Shown here in pieces: positions 1 to 6,652 of a stretch of 7,799 nt of DNA. Numbering within the stretch: position 1 is the first letter of the stretch; every line of letters starts with the position of its first letter. A program made the position numbers and the translations under genes. This stretch comes from Conexibacter sp. Its GTDB lineage: Bacteria > Actinomycetota > Thermoleophilia > Solirubrobacterales > Solirubrobacteraceae. The stretch is from contig JAOPZD010000455.1 of the NCBI GenBank assembly GCA_025964295.1, positions 1 through 7,799 of the forward strand. The letters are read 5' to 3'. A model generated the notes under the pieces. The model had not been told where the DNA came from. It saw only the letters and a list, made by a program, of their open reading frames with translations, and made no database searches.

Positions 1-909
1 GCCGTAGAGCGCCAGGTAGGCGCCGAGCTTGGCGAAGCTGGCGGGCGTGCGCGGGGCGACGTCCTTGAAGACGACCCCGACCGACTCGCGCACCAGGCCG
101 CGCGGGAAGAGGTCCTCGTGCAGCAGCTGGTCCAGCGTCAGGCCGTGGTGGAAGCCGCCGGCGACGAAGAACGCGCCGTAGCCGGCCAGCAGGACGGCCA
201 GCGCGGTGGCGCCGGTGATCAGCGCGTCGAGCACCGAGCGGCGGTCGCGCTCGCGGATCATCCGCACCACGAGCCAGCCGCCGATCGCCAGCACCGCGGC
301 GCCGAACGCCTCGGGGCGGGTCAGCGACGCGAGGCCCACGGCGGCGCCGATGGCGACCAGCCAGGTCCGGCGCCCGCCGTCGGCGTAGCGCCAGGCGCCG
401 AGCAGCGCGGCGAGGCAGAAGAGCATCCCCAGCGGCGCGGCCAGCGTGTGCGGCTGCACGTAGGAGACGTTGGAGTTCGAGAGCGCCGGGACCGCGACGA
501 GCACGCCGACGGCGGCGGCCGGGCCCGGGCCGACGAAGCGGCGCGCGAGCACGTAGCCGCCCGCGATGCCGAGCGCCGCGAGCAGCAGGCCGAAGCCGAC
601 CGACTGGCCGATGCCGATCCCGAAGACCTCGAAGACCGCGCCGAGCGCGAGCGGCCCGGCGGGGCCGTACCAGTAGTCGAAGTCCAGGTAGGGCGCGTTG
701 GCGTGCGAGACCTTGGCGGCGGCGACGAGGTCGTAGCCCGTGTCGAGCCAGATGTCGCCCCAGCGGTTCCAGGTGACGGCGGTCAGCAGGACGCTCACCA
801 GCGCCAGCCCCAGCACGGCGGTGCGCTCGGCCGTCAGCGTCGTCGCCAGGCGCTTGACCCGGCCGCCGGCGACCGCGCGCTGCGGGGTGACGTTGGCGAG
901 CGCGCTCAT
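1..909 (-). CDS. GT-C / GT39-like membrane glycosyltransferase, C-terminus cut by window edge
   Basis: I translated 303 codons by hand from the ATG at 909 to base 1 with no stop, so the gene continues beyond the left edge. The protein is strongly hydrophobic, with likely membrane segments near residues 29-47, 84-98, 104-122, 130-143, 155-172, 184-196, 203-215 and 229-249. After the first segment is an acidic loop (D52, D56, D60), then P73-Y-L-D-F-D-Y-W-Y-G-P83, and later T197-R-P-E-A201. This layout (acidic loop after TM1, 'PY-D-Y-YGP', 'TRPE') is typical of ArnT/PMT-like GT-C transferases, which move a sugar from a polyprenyl-phosphate donor to an acceptor on the outer face of the membrane. 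The start overlaps the upstream oxidoreductase stop by 4 nt (ATGA), which supports the start and implies coupled translation. Donor and acceptor cannot be told from sequence. A polymerase-like membrane protein is a weaker alternative. Confidence 0.8.
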   Translation of the reverse strand, partial: MSALANVTPQRAVAGGRVKRLATTLTAERTAVLGLALVSVLLTAVTWNRWGDIWLDTGYDLVAAAKVSHANAPYLDFDYWYGPAGPLALGAVFEVFGIGIGQSVGFGLLLAALGIAGGYVLARRFVGPGPAAAVGVLVAVPALSNSNVSYVQPHTLAAPLGMLFCLAALLGAWRYADGGRRTWLVAIGAAVGLASLTRPEAFGAAVLAIGGWLVVRMIRERDRRSVLDALITGATALAVLLAGYGAFFVAGGFHHGLTLDQLLHEDLFPRGLVRESVGVVFKDVAPRTPASFAKLGAYLALYG

Positions 910-2240
910 GCCGCCACGTCCTCCATGTCGAGCTCGCCGACGCGCTCGAGCAGGCCGGCGGTCAGGCGCTCGGCCACGCCGAGGACCGCCTGGCCGTTGA
1001 CCAGCTCGGGGTAGACGTGCGCCGAGGAGGCCGTGGCCAGGCCCGGTGCCGGGAAGAGGTCGGCGTCCACCGGCCGGCGCGCGCCGACGGTGTGGATCGG
1101 CTCGGCGATCCGGGCGCGGGCGACCTGCGCGGCGAGGATGTCGGACGGCTGCAGCGCCGGGAACATCGTGCGCACGTGGTCGAGGTACTCGCGCTTGATC
1201 TCGGCCGCGGGGCGGTCGAGGTCCGGGTTGTCGGGCGTGACGTACTTGGGGACGTAGAGCAGCGTGCCGCCGGCGCGCTCGGGGTCGATGACGTGCGTCG
1301 TCTCGACGACGGTGGTCAGCGGGATCCGGCGGTCGGTGATGTTCAGCGCGTAGTACGGGCTGATCGACTTGGCCACGCGGGCCACGACGCAGACGACGCC
1401 GAGGTAGCGGTTGGGGTCGGCGCCCAGGGCGCGTTCGAGGTCGGGGGCCAGCAGGCCCTTCAGGCCCGGGCGCAGCTGCGTGGTGACGACCTGGTCGTGC
1501 GGGCGCAGGCCGCCGTCGAGCAGGACGCCGAGCGCCCGGCCGTTGGCGGAGGGGACCGACTGCACGGCGGTGTCGAGCAGCACCTCGCCGCCGAGCTCGC
1601 GGATCTTGCCGGCCAGCGCGTCGACGAGGACCTGGTAGCCGCCGTCGATGGTCCCCATGACCTCGCGGGCGGCCTTGTCGCGCGTGGCCGACATGCGGCG
1701 CGTGCGCGCCCACAGGTAGGTCGCGGGCAGGTCGTCGTAGGCGCCGTCGAACTTGGAGTCCAGCAGCGGCTGCCAGAGGCGGTCCCAGAGGCGGTCGCCG
1801 CAGATCTTGCGCAGCCACGTCTCCAAGGACATCGACTCGAGGTCGGCGAAGTCGCCCTTGAGCTGGCAGCGGGCCGCGAAGGCGCCAAGGCGCACGCGGT
1901 CGATCGCGCTCAGGCCCGGGAAGGTCAGCAGCTCGCGCGGCGTCGACATCGACGTCAGGCGGCCCTGCTGGTAGAAGCCGACGCGCGTGGTGGCGAAGCG
2001 GAAGCGGTCCTCGCCGATGCCGACCTCGGCCGCCAGCGAGCGGACGCGGTCGTCGGTGGGCAGCACCACGTGGTAGTAGCGGTCGACGGCGATGCCGCCG
2101 AGGTCCGTCGTCCCGGCCAGACCGCCGAGCTGGCCGTCGCGCTCGTAGACCGAGACGGCGATGCCCGCCTGGGCCAGGCGGTAGGCGGTGCTCAGGCCCA
2201 GCAGGCCGCCGCCGATGATGCCGACGCTCGGGCGCCTCAC
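906..2240 (-). CDS. FAD-dependent oxidoreductase (protoporphyrinogen oxidase/amine oxidase-like fold)
   Basis: The protein is 444 aa and probably cytoplasmic. The N-terminus is a clear FAD/NAD(P) Rossmann site: S5-V-G-I-I-G-G-G-L-L-G15, the ribose-binding acid E33 at the end of strand 2, and the following G-G-L-A-G-T (39-44). The C-terminus carries N415-G-Q-A-V, at the place where this family usually closes the FAD site. It belongs to the broad HemY/UDP-galactopyranose-mutase-like flavoenzyme group (COG1232-type). Haem synthesis is unlikely given the neighbours. Relatives of this type often sit beside GT2 genes in surface-polysaccharide loci, and their substrate is generally unassigned. The start is a GTG whose GTGA overlaps the GT2 stop by 4 nt; a longer reading frame further upstream would run through the GT2 gene and is rejected. 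The 3' end overlaps the next gene by 4 nt. The class is fairly sure; the reaction is not known. Confidence 0.85.
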   Translation of the reverse strand: MRRPSVGIIGGGLLGLSTAYRLAQAGIAVSVYERDGQLGGLAGTTDLGGIAVDRYYHVVLPTDDRVRSLAAEVGIGEDRFRFATTRVGFYQQGRLTSMSTPRELLTFPGLSAIDRVRLGAFAARCQLKGDFADLESMSLETWLRKICGDRLWDRLWQPLLDSKFDGAYDDLPATYLWARTRRMSATRDKAAREVMGTIDGGYQVLVDALAGKIRELGGEVLLDTAVQSVPSANGRALGVLLDGGLRPHDQVVTTQLRPGLKGLLAPDLERALGADPNRYLGVVCVVARVAKSISPYYALNITDRRIPLTTVVETTHVIDPERAGGTLLYVPKYVTPDNPDLDRPAAEIKREYLDHVRTMFPALQPSDILAAQVARARIAEPIHTVGARRPVDADLFPAPGLATASSAHVYPELVNGQAVLGVAERLTAGLLERVGELDMEDVAA

Positions 2241-2977
2241 GCGCTCGCCCGCATCCGGGTCGCGAGCTGGCGCGCCATCAGGCGGCTGTAGCCGGCCATG
2301 GTCGGCAGGACCTTCAGCTTGGAGTCGCCGATGCGGCGCGAGGCGTCGAGGTCCACGGGGACCTCCTCGACCCGCGCGTCCATCCGCGACAGCTTGCCGA
2401 GGATCTCGGCCTTGCAGGCGAAGCCGCCCTCGCGGATGAAGGCGTCGCCGTGGCGGCCGTAGGCCTCGCGCAGGATCCCCGCGCGGTAGACCCGGAAGAA
2501 CGATGAGACGGTCCGCGCGTCGATGCCCGCGGTCACCCGCACGGCGAACGACGCGGCGCGCGACAGGCTCTCGCGACGACGACCGGCGCCCACCATCTCG
2601 CCGCCGGCGTGCACCGAGGCGAGCACGACGTCGGCGCCGTCGCGGGCGCGCTCGAGCATCGCGTGCACCGCGTCGAGGTCGCTGGTCGTGTCGGACTCCA
2701 GCGTGACGACCAGGTCGTCGTCGTCGCACAGCTCCAGCGCGAAGCGGAAGCCGCGGTCGAAGGCGCGACCGGCGCCCTGGTTGCGGATCTGGCGGACGAG
2801 GATCAGCGGCACCGGGCCGTCGTAGGCCTGGGCCACGGCGACCGTGCCGTCGGTCGAGCCGTCGTCGACGAGGACCACGTGCCCGCCCTGCCAGAGCATC
2901 GGGCGCTCCTCGAGGTCGTGCAGCAGGCGCGGGAGGTTCTCCTCCTCGTTGAACGCCGGGATCACGAAGACCTGCAT
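2237..2977 (-). CDS. GT2 family glycosyltransferase, polyprenyl-phosphate-sugar synthase-like
   Basis: The protein is 246 aa with no membrane segment. It starts directly with the GT-A fold signature V4-I-P-A-F-N-E-E, then V37-D-D-G-S-T-D-G44 (nucleotide binding) and N66-Q-G-A-G-R-A-F (66-73). The metal-binding region reads E94-S-D-T-T-S-D100 instead of the usual 'DaD'. Near the C-terminus R214-R-I-G-D-S-K-L-K222 matches the 'R-x-G-x-SK' element of dolichol/polyprenyl-phosphate mannosyltransferase-type GT2 enzymes, which load a nucleotide sugar onto a polyprenyl phosphate at the inner membrane face. The ATG at 2977 shares one base with the TGA of the priming transferase (TGATG). An in-frame extension upstream to 3274 would lie inside the transferase gene and its translation looks like an out-of-frame shadow, so I chose the short start. 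A side-chain transferase on the repeat unit is the main alternative. Confidence 0.87.
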   Translation of the reverse strand: MQVFVIPAFNEEENLPRLLHDLEERPMLWQGGHVVLVDDGSTDGTVAVAQAYDGPVPLILVRQIRNQGAGRAFDRGFRFALELCDDDDLVVTLESDTTSDLDAVHAMLERARDGADVVLASVHAGGEMVGAGRRRESLSRAASFAVRVTAGIDARTVSSFFRVYRAGILREAYGRHGDAFIREGGFACKAEILGKLSRMDARVEEVPVDLDASRRIGDSKLKVLPTMAGYSRLMARQLATRMRASA

Positions 2978-4467
2978 CAGTAAGCCCCCCGTCGGCCGAT
3001 GACCACGGGCAGCGTCTGGAACAGGATCTTGATGTCCCACCAGAGCGACCAGTTGGTCGTGTACACGTAGTCGAGCTTCACCATCTCCTCGAAGGAGAGG
3101 TCGTTGCCGCCCAGCACCTGCCAGAGGCCGGTGATCCCGGGCAGCGACTCCAGCCGGCGTCCCGCCCAGCCGGTGATCTTGTCCGCCTCGTGGACGACGA
3201 ACGGGCGCGGGCCGACCAGGCTCATCTCGCCGCGCACGACGTTGAAGAGCTGCGGCAGCTCGTCGATCCGCCACTTGCGCAGGAACGCGCCGGTGCGCGT
3301 GATGCGCGGGTCGGCCTGGATCTTGAACAGCGGCCCGTCCATCTGGTTCAGATGGGCCAGCTCGAAGCGCTGCGCCTCGGCGCCGTCGACCATCGAGCGG
3401 AACTTGATGATCTTGAAGGCCTCGCCGCCGCGGCCGTTGCGGACCTGGCGGAAGAAGACGGGGCCGCGCGTGTCGAGCTTGATCGCGATCGCCGCGACGA
3501 GCAGGACCGGGCTGACGACCAGCAGGCCGAGGATCGAGGCCGTGAGGTCGAAGGTGCGCTTGAGGACCCGCGCGCTGCGCGACAGGCGCATCGGCGGCAG
3601 CGAGACCACCGGGATGCCCTGCAGGTCCTCGATCGTCGCGTTGGACGCGAAGAGCTCGAAGTAGGTCGGGACGATCGAGAGGTGGACGTCGGGGCGGCGG
3701 ACGCGCCGGACCATCTCCAGCGTCTCGTCGTAGTGGTGGGCGCTGTCGGCGCCGGCCAGGACGACCCAGTCGATCTCATGCTCGTCGATGACGCGCGTGA
3801 GGTCGGCGGCCGCGCCGAGGACGTCGTCGGCGCCGTTGGGCACGCCGTCGTCGAGGAAGCCGACGACCTGCAGGTTGTAGTCGGGGTGCGCGGCGATCTT
3901 GGACTCGATCAGGCGGCCGGTCTGGCCGGCGCCGACGATCAGCGTCCGCCGCGGGCGGACCATGCCGTGCAGCAGCCGGTTGCGCAGCGTCCAGCGCGCG
4001 GTCGGCACCAGCGCCAGCGCGAAGGCCAGGAACAGCACGGCCTCCGAGGGCGAGTAGACCTTGATCTCGGCCCACTTCTCCAGGCCCTGGCCCGTGAGCA
4101 GCATGAGCAGCGAGCCCGCCAGGAGCGCGTTGAGCATCGTCGCCGTCTCGTCGAACGTCGACGCGACGATCGTCGAGCTCTGGCGCTCGTAGAGGCCGTA
4201 GACCGTGAAGAGCGTCACCCAGCCGGCCAGCGCGGCGAGGGCCAGCAGGGCGGTCGCCCAGCGGGGCGAGACGATCGCCGGCCCGGCGATCTGGTTGGCG
4301 AGGGTGAAGGTCGCGACGCCCGCGACGAACAGCGCGAGCGCGTCGGTGACGGCGAGCAGCATCGTGCGCCCGTTGCTGAGCGGGGGCAGCTGCTGCTCGC
4401 TGCGAGCCGAGCGCGCCCGGCCGGGCGCGAGTGCGACCGTGGCGCCCTCAGGACGCGAGCTGCTCAT
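2977..4467 (-). CDS. Polyprenyl-phosphate sugar-1-phosphate transferase (exopolysaccharide priming enzyme)
   Basis: The protein is 496 aa, the usual length for WcaJ/CpsE-type priming enzymes. It has a short charged N-terminus, about four membrane segments (near 35-56, 71-91, 112-126, 140-158), a nucleotide-binding-like middle domain starting L176-I-V-G-A-G-Q-T-G184, one more hydrophobic segment (307-330), and the C-terminal sugar-transferase domain. Within that domain are K303-R-T-F-D, F351-K-I-I-K-F-R-S-M, D387-P-R-I-T-R-T-G, I401-D-E-L-P-Q-L, S416-L-V-G-P-R-P and P443-G-I-T-G-L-W-Q. D402-E403 is the catalytic acidic pair known for this superfamily. It transfers a sugar-1-phosphate from a UDP-sugar to undecaprenyl phosphate, the first membrane step of repeat-unit assembly. 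The start overlaps the regulator gene by 20 nt, with only weak GGTGGTG upstream of the ATG. Which sugar is used (glucose, galactose or an N-acetyl sugar) is not visible. Confidence 0.95.
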   Translation of the reverse strand: MSSSRPEGATVALAPGRARSARSEQQLPPLSNGRTMLLAVTDALALFVAGVATFTLANQIAGPAIVSPRWATALLALAALAGWVTLFTVYGLYERQSSTIVASTFDETATMLNALLAGSLLMLLTGQGLEKWAEIKVYSPSEAVLFLAFALALVPTARWTLRNRLLHGMVRPRRTLIVGAGQTGRLIESKIAAHPDYNLQVVGFLDDGVPNGADDVLGAAADLTRVIDEHEIDWVVLAGADSAHHYDETLEMVRRVRRPDVHLSIVPTYFELFASNATIEDLQGIPVVSLPPMRLSRSARVLKRTFDLTASILGLLVVSPVLLVAAIAIKLDTRGPVFFRQVRNGRGGEAFKIIKFRSMVDGAEAQRFELAHLNQMDGPLFKIQADPRITRTGAFLRKWRIDELPQLFNVVRGEMSLVGPRPFVVHEADKITGWAGRRLESLPGITGLWQVLGGNDLSFEEMVKLDYVYTTNWSLWWDIKILFQTLPVVIGRRGAY

Positions 4468-5077
4468 GCGGCACCACCAGGTCGTGCATGTGCGCGTACC
4501 GGCTGGCCTCGGTGCGGTTGGCCACGCCGAGCTTGCGGTAGGTGTTCGACAGGTGGAACTTGACCGTCTGCTCGGTCACCCACAGCTCGCGGGCGATGCG
4601 ACCGTTGGTATAGCCCTGCGCGGCGAGCTGCAGGATCTCCAGCTCGCGCGTCGTCAGCGGGCAGTCGTCGGCGATGGCGCTGGCGCGCTTGCGGCGCGGC
4701 GCGTGGATGACGTGGCCCTGGACGACCTCGCGCAGCAGGGTGCCCAGCGCGACCGGGTGGACCGCCTTGGAGAGCACCGTGCTGGCGCCCGCCTCGAAGA
4801 TCTCGTCGACCGAGGCCTCGTCCATGGCGCCGGCGAGCAGGATGCTCTGGGCGTCGGGCGAGAACTCGCCGACCTCGGCGAGGCGGTCCAGCGCGTGCTG
4901 GCGGACGTGCATGTCGTCGACCAGGACGATGTCCGGCGTGGCCTCCAGCAGCTGGCCGCGGATGCTCTGGCGGCCGTCGACGAAGCCGACGACCTTGAAG
5001 CCGGCGGTCTGGCGCAGGGCCATGCGGATGGCGTGGACGACCAGGGAGTGGTCGGCGACGATGAGAAGACGCTTCAT
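4448..5077 (-). CDS. LuxR/NarL-type response regulator inside the polysaccharide operon
   Basis: The protein is 209 aa, with an N-terminal receiver (about 1-122) and a C-terminal LuxR helix-turn-helix (about 139-200; L141-T-T-R-E-L-E-I-L, then I161-A-R-E-L and T171-V-K-F-H-L-S-N-T-Y-R-K-L-G184). The likely phosphate acceptor D54 and the conserved K104 are present. The usual first acidic residue of the N-terminal pair is A8 (only D9 remains), and the switch Thr/Ser position appears to be A82. Phosphorylation-driven switching may therefore be weakened or replaced. Its place between the dehydrogenase and the priming transferase, on the same transcript, suggests it controls this operon or a related surface trait. 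The ATG at 5077 has a GAGGT 7 nt upstream, and that ribosome site overlaps the stop of the dehydrogenase gene. No partner kinase is visible in the window. Confidence 0.93.
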   Translation of the reverse strand: MKRLLIVADHSLVVHAIRMALRQTAGFKVVGFVDGRQSIRGQLLEATPDIVLVDDMHVRQHALDRLAEVGEFSPDAQSILLAGAMDEASVDEIFEAGASTVLSKAVHPVALGTLLREVVQGHVIHAPRRKRASAIADDCPLTTRELEILQLAAQGYTNGRIARELWVTEQTVKFHLSNTYRKLGVANRTEASRYAHMHDLVVPHEQLAS

Positions 5078-5084
5078 GATGGTG

Positions 5085-5089
5085 ACCTC
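5085..5089 (-). promoter_or_regulatory. Ribosome binding site of the embedded LuxR regulator
   Basis: On the minus strand GAGGT lies 7 nt before the ATG at 5077. The upstream TGA (5088-5090) shares its last two bases with this site, so ribosomes ending the dehydrogenase finish on top of the next gene's start signal. This fits coupled re-initiation and fixes the start. Confidence 0.6.
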
Positions 5090-6362
5090 ACGCCGCCTGG
5101 ACGGACTTCAGGGACACGCGCTGAGCCGGACGGGCGGTGGCGCGCTGGCGGCGGGTGACGCCGCGGAGGTCGACGAGCTGATGGCGCTCGGAGAGGCCGA
5201 CGTGGTCGACGCCCGGATGGGCCGTGACGATGACCAGCAGGTCGGCGAACTCCGCGACCTCGTCGAGCGTGCTGCTCTTGAGGTCGAACTGCGCGAGCTC
5301 CGGGACGTAGTCGTCGTGGTAGGCGATCTCGGCCCCGAGCGCCCCGAGGCGCGTGATGATCTTCAGCGCCGGGCTCTCGCGGATGTCGCCGACGCCGCCC
5401 TTGTAGGAGACGCCGAGGATCCCGATGCGCGTGCCCTTGACCGGCATGCCCATCTCGTTGAGCTGGCGCTCGACCTTCTCGACGGCCAGGTACGGCGCGT
5501 GCTGGTTGACCTTGCCGGCGAGCTCGATGAACTCGGTCGAGAAGTCGTGCTCGCGCGCCTTCCAGGCGAGGTAGAACGGGTCGACGGGGAGGCAGTGGCC
5601 GCCCATGCCGGGGCCCGGCTCGAAGCGCATGAAGCCGTAGGGCTTGGTCGAGGCCGCGTCGATGACCTCCCAGATGTCGATGCCCATCCGGTCGGCGAGC
5701 TCGGCCATCTCGTTGATCAGCGCGATGTTGACCGAGCGGAAGATGTTCTCCAGCAGCTTCGCCATCTCGGCGCTCTCCAGCTTGGAGGTGCGCACGAGCT
5801 GCTCGCAGACGAGCGCGTAGAGCGCCTCGGCCGCGTTGCCGCAGGTCTCGGTGAGGCCGGCGACGATCTTGGGCGTCGTCTTCAGCGTCCAGTCCGTGCG
5901 GCCCGGATCGACGCGCTCGGGCGAGAAGGCCAGGTGGAAGTCGACCCCGGCGCGCAGGCCGGACTCCTCGAGGATCGGCAGCGCCCGCTCGCGGGTCGTG
6001 CCCGGGTAGGTCGTGGACTCCAGGACGACCAGCTGGCCGGCCTGCAGGACCGTGGCGATCGACTGGCACGCGTCGATCAGCGGCGTGAGGTCCGGCTCGC
6101 GGTTCGGCGTCAGCGGCGTGGGGACGCACACGATGATCGCGTCGACCTTGGCCAGCGCGGCGATCCGCGTGGTGGGCTCGATGCGGTCGCTGACCGCCTG
6201 GAGCTGCTCGGACGGCACGTCCTCGATGTACGACTCGCCGCAGCGGAGCTGCGCGACGCGGCGGGCGTTCACCTCGATCCCGACGACGTGCTCACCGGCC
6301 TCGGCGAAGCTGACGGCCAGTGGGAGCCCCACATAGCCGAGTCCAACGATCCCAACGCTCAT
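5088..6362 (-). CDS. Nucleotide-sugar dehydrogenase, WbpA-like (UDP-N-acetylglucosamine 6-dehydrogenase type)
   Basis: The protein is 424 aa, the normal length for the UDP-glucose/GDP-mannose dehydrogenase family. It has an N-terminal NAD-binding site V3-G-I-V-G-L-G-Y-V-G-L-P14, the central helix region E205-N-I-F-R-S-V-N-I-A-L-I-N-E218, the active-site loop G254-G-H-C-L-P-V-D-P-F-Y-L with catalytic cysteine C257, and the C-terminal UDP-binding domain with G317-V-S-Y-K-G-G and R328-E-S-P-A-L-K. The 'ENIxRxVNIxLxNE' and 'GGHCxPxDPFYLxWKAxE' forms match WbpA-type UDP-GlcNAc dehydrogenases better than UDP-glucose dehydrogenases, but substrate choice is inferred. The enzyme makes a UDP-uronic acid by two NAD-dependent oxidations in the cytoplasm. 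The ATG at 6362 follows GGTGGAG by 5 nt and starts exactly at the Rossmann strand. An open extension upstream to 6860 runs through non-coding DNA and antisense-free regulator sequence in another frame, and is rejected. Confidence 0.93.
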   Translation of the reverse strand: MSVGIVGLGYVGLPLAVSFAEAGEHVVGIEVNARRVAQLRCGESYIEDVPSEQLQAVSDRIEPTTRIAALAKVDAIIVCVPTPLTPNREPDLTPLIDACQSIATVLQAGQLVVLESTTYPGTTRERALPILEESGLRAGVDFHLAFSPERVDPGRTDWTLKTTPKIVAGLTETCGNAAEALYALVCEQLVRTSKLESAEMAKLLENIFRSVNIALINEMAELADRMGIDIWEVIDAASTKPYGFMRFEPGPGMGGHCLPVDPFYLAWKAREHDFSTEFIELAGKVNQHAPYLAVEKVERQLNEMGMPVKGTRIGILGVSYKGGVGDIRESPALKIITRLGALGAEIAYHDDYVPELAQFDLKSSTLDEVAEFADLLVIVTAHPGVDHVGLSERHQLVDLRGVTRRQRATARPAQRVSLKSVQAA

Positions 6363-6367
6363 TCGTT

Positions 6368-6374
6368 CTCCACC
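6368..6374 (-). promoter_or_regulatory. Ribosome binding site of the dehydrogenase gene
   Basis: On the minus strand GGTGGAG stands 5 nt before the ATG at 6362. It is the clearest start signal in the non-coding gap and supports starting the dehydrogenase at MSVG, rather than at any upstream in-frame codon. Confidence 0.7.
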
Positions 6375-6497
6375 CCACGTTGTCTCGGGCCACGCGCGCC
6401 GCCATCCTGCTTCCTGCGATCTGGCGACGCTCGCCCTACGACCAGGATCTTGCGGCCCGGGGGTGGTCGATGGCAGGGGATATCTGGGGGGCGAAGA

Positions 6498-6541
6498 CGG
6501 TGATGTTCCCCCGAAGGAGGGGGGCAGGACCGCCACCACCG
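6498..6541 (-). promoter_or_regulatory. Long-range RNA stem with nested G/C hairpin in the operon leader
   Basis: As minus-strand RNA, CGGUGGUG (6534-6541) can pair with CAUCACCG (6498-6505) over 8 bp including one G-U pair. On the plus strand that G-U position becomes an A-C mismatch, so the structure suits the minus transcript. Inside it CCCCC (6519-6523) and GGGGG (6508-6512) form a hairpin with a 6-nt loop. There is no U run after it. Its role, if any, could be attenuation or mRNA stability. Confidence 0.3.
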
Positions 6542-6563
6542 TGGGTGAGGACCCTCCCCCACG
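6540..6563 (-). terminator. Strong inverted repeat, possible terminator without a U tract
   Basis: CGTGGG-T-GAG, a 4-nt loop, then CTC-C-CCCACG gives 9 paired bases with one internal mismatch. It begins about 90 nt after the stop of the upstream NarL-type regulator. No T run follows on the minus strand, so it is not a canonical intrinsic terminator, though U-less hairpins are commonly proposed as terminators in GC-rich actinobacteria. It shares two bases (6540-6541) with the neighbouring long stem, so the two could compete. Confidence 0.35.
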
Positions 6564-6623
6564 CTGCCTGGCCGATGCGCTAGGGAGGCCTTTGGGCGCA
6601 TGGCACGGCGGCGCCCTGGCGCG

Positions 6624-6650
6624 TCGCCGCTCGCCGCCGCTCGCCGCCGG
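6624..6650. repeat. Short tandem repeat, 10-bp unit
   Basis: The unit TCGCCGCCGC occurs at 6631-6640, again with one change at 6641-6650, and partly at 6624-6630. It lies immediately after the stop of the NarL-type regulator. It could be simple GC-rich slippage sequence; no function is evident. Confidence 0.55.
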
Positions 6651-6652
6651 GC

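Larger units (their letters stand above)
6363..6652 (-). other. 290-bp non-coding gap: probable leader of the polysaccharide operon
   Basis: No gene is supported here. Minus-strand reading frames across it use many A/T third bases, unlike the neighbours. In transcription order it holds the tail of a tandem repeat, a small GCGC-type hairpin (6611-6622), a strong inverted repeat (6540-6563), a second long-range pairing (6498-6541), an imperfect inverted repeat GATCTGG/CCAGGATC (6418-6424 with 6442-6449) enclosing a perfect GGCGA/TCGCC hairpin (6423-6435), and the ribosome site. Being the only gap in the window, it is the obvious home of the operon promoter. The best sigma-70-like match is weak: CTGCCA (6471-6476), an 18-nt spacer and CAAGAT (6447-6452). 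I recognise no known riboswitch. Confidence 0.6.

Noticed and set aside
118..1014. Plus-strand open frame of 298 codons at the left edge
   Set aside because: The minus strand reads as a membrane glycosyltransferase over the same bases; the plus product is Arg/Gly/Ala-rich filler.
1017..2291. Long plus-strand open frame (424 codons) opposite the FAD oxidoreductase
   Set aside because: Its product is Arg/Ala/Gly/Asp-rich with no domain, and the minus strand encodes a clear flavoenzyme. Long antisense frames are expected at this GC content.
3190..4563. Plus-strand open frame of 457 codons opposite the priming transferase
   Set aside because: Mirror of a well-conserved sugar transferase; the translation is charged, repetitive and without recognisable features.
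5074..6129. Second minus-strand frame of 351 codons inside the dehydrogenase
   Set aside because: Frame-shifted shadow of the dehydrogenase with an Arg/Pro/Gly-rich product; no frameshift is needed because the main frame is intact.
4674..6503. Plus-strand open frame of 609 codons opposite the dehydrogenase and LuxR regulator
   Set aside because: Low-complexity shadow product with no motif; both strands cannot be coding here and the minus strand has clear families.
6359..6601. Minus-strand 80-codon leader frame ending in an ATGA overlap with the dehydrogenase start
   Set aside because: The overlap is attractive, but about a third of the codons end in A or T against almost none in real genes here. 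There is no ribosome site, and the product is Pro/Arg-rich without features.
6363..6652. Known riboswitch (cyclic di-GMP, cyclic di-AMP or similar) in the operon leader
   Set aside because: Considered because such switches often precede surface-polysaccharide genes, but I could not find any conserved core motif by eye.
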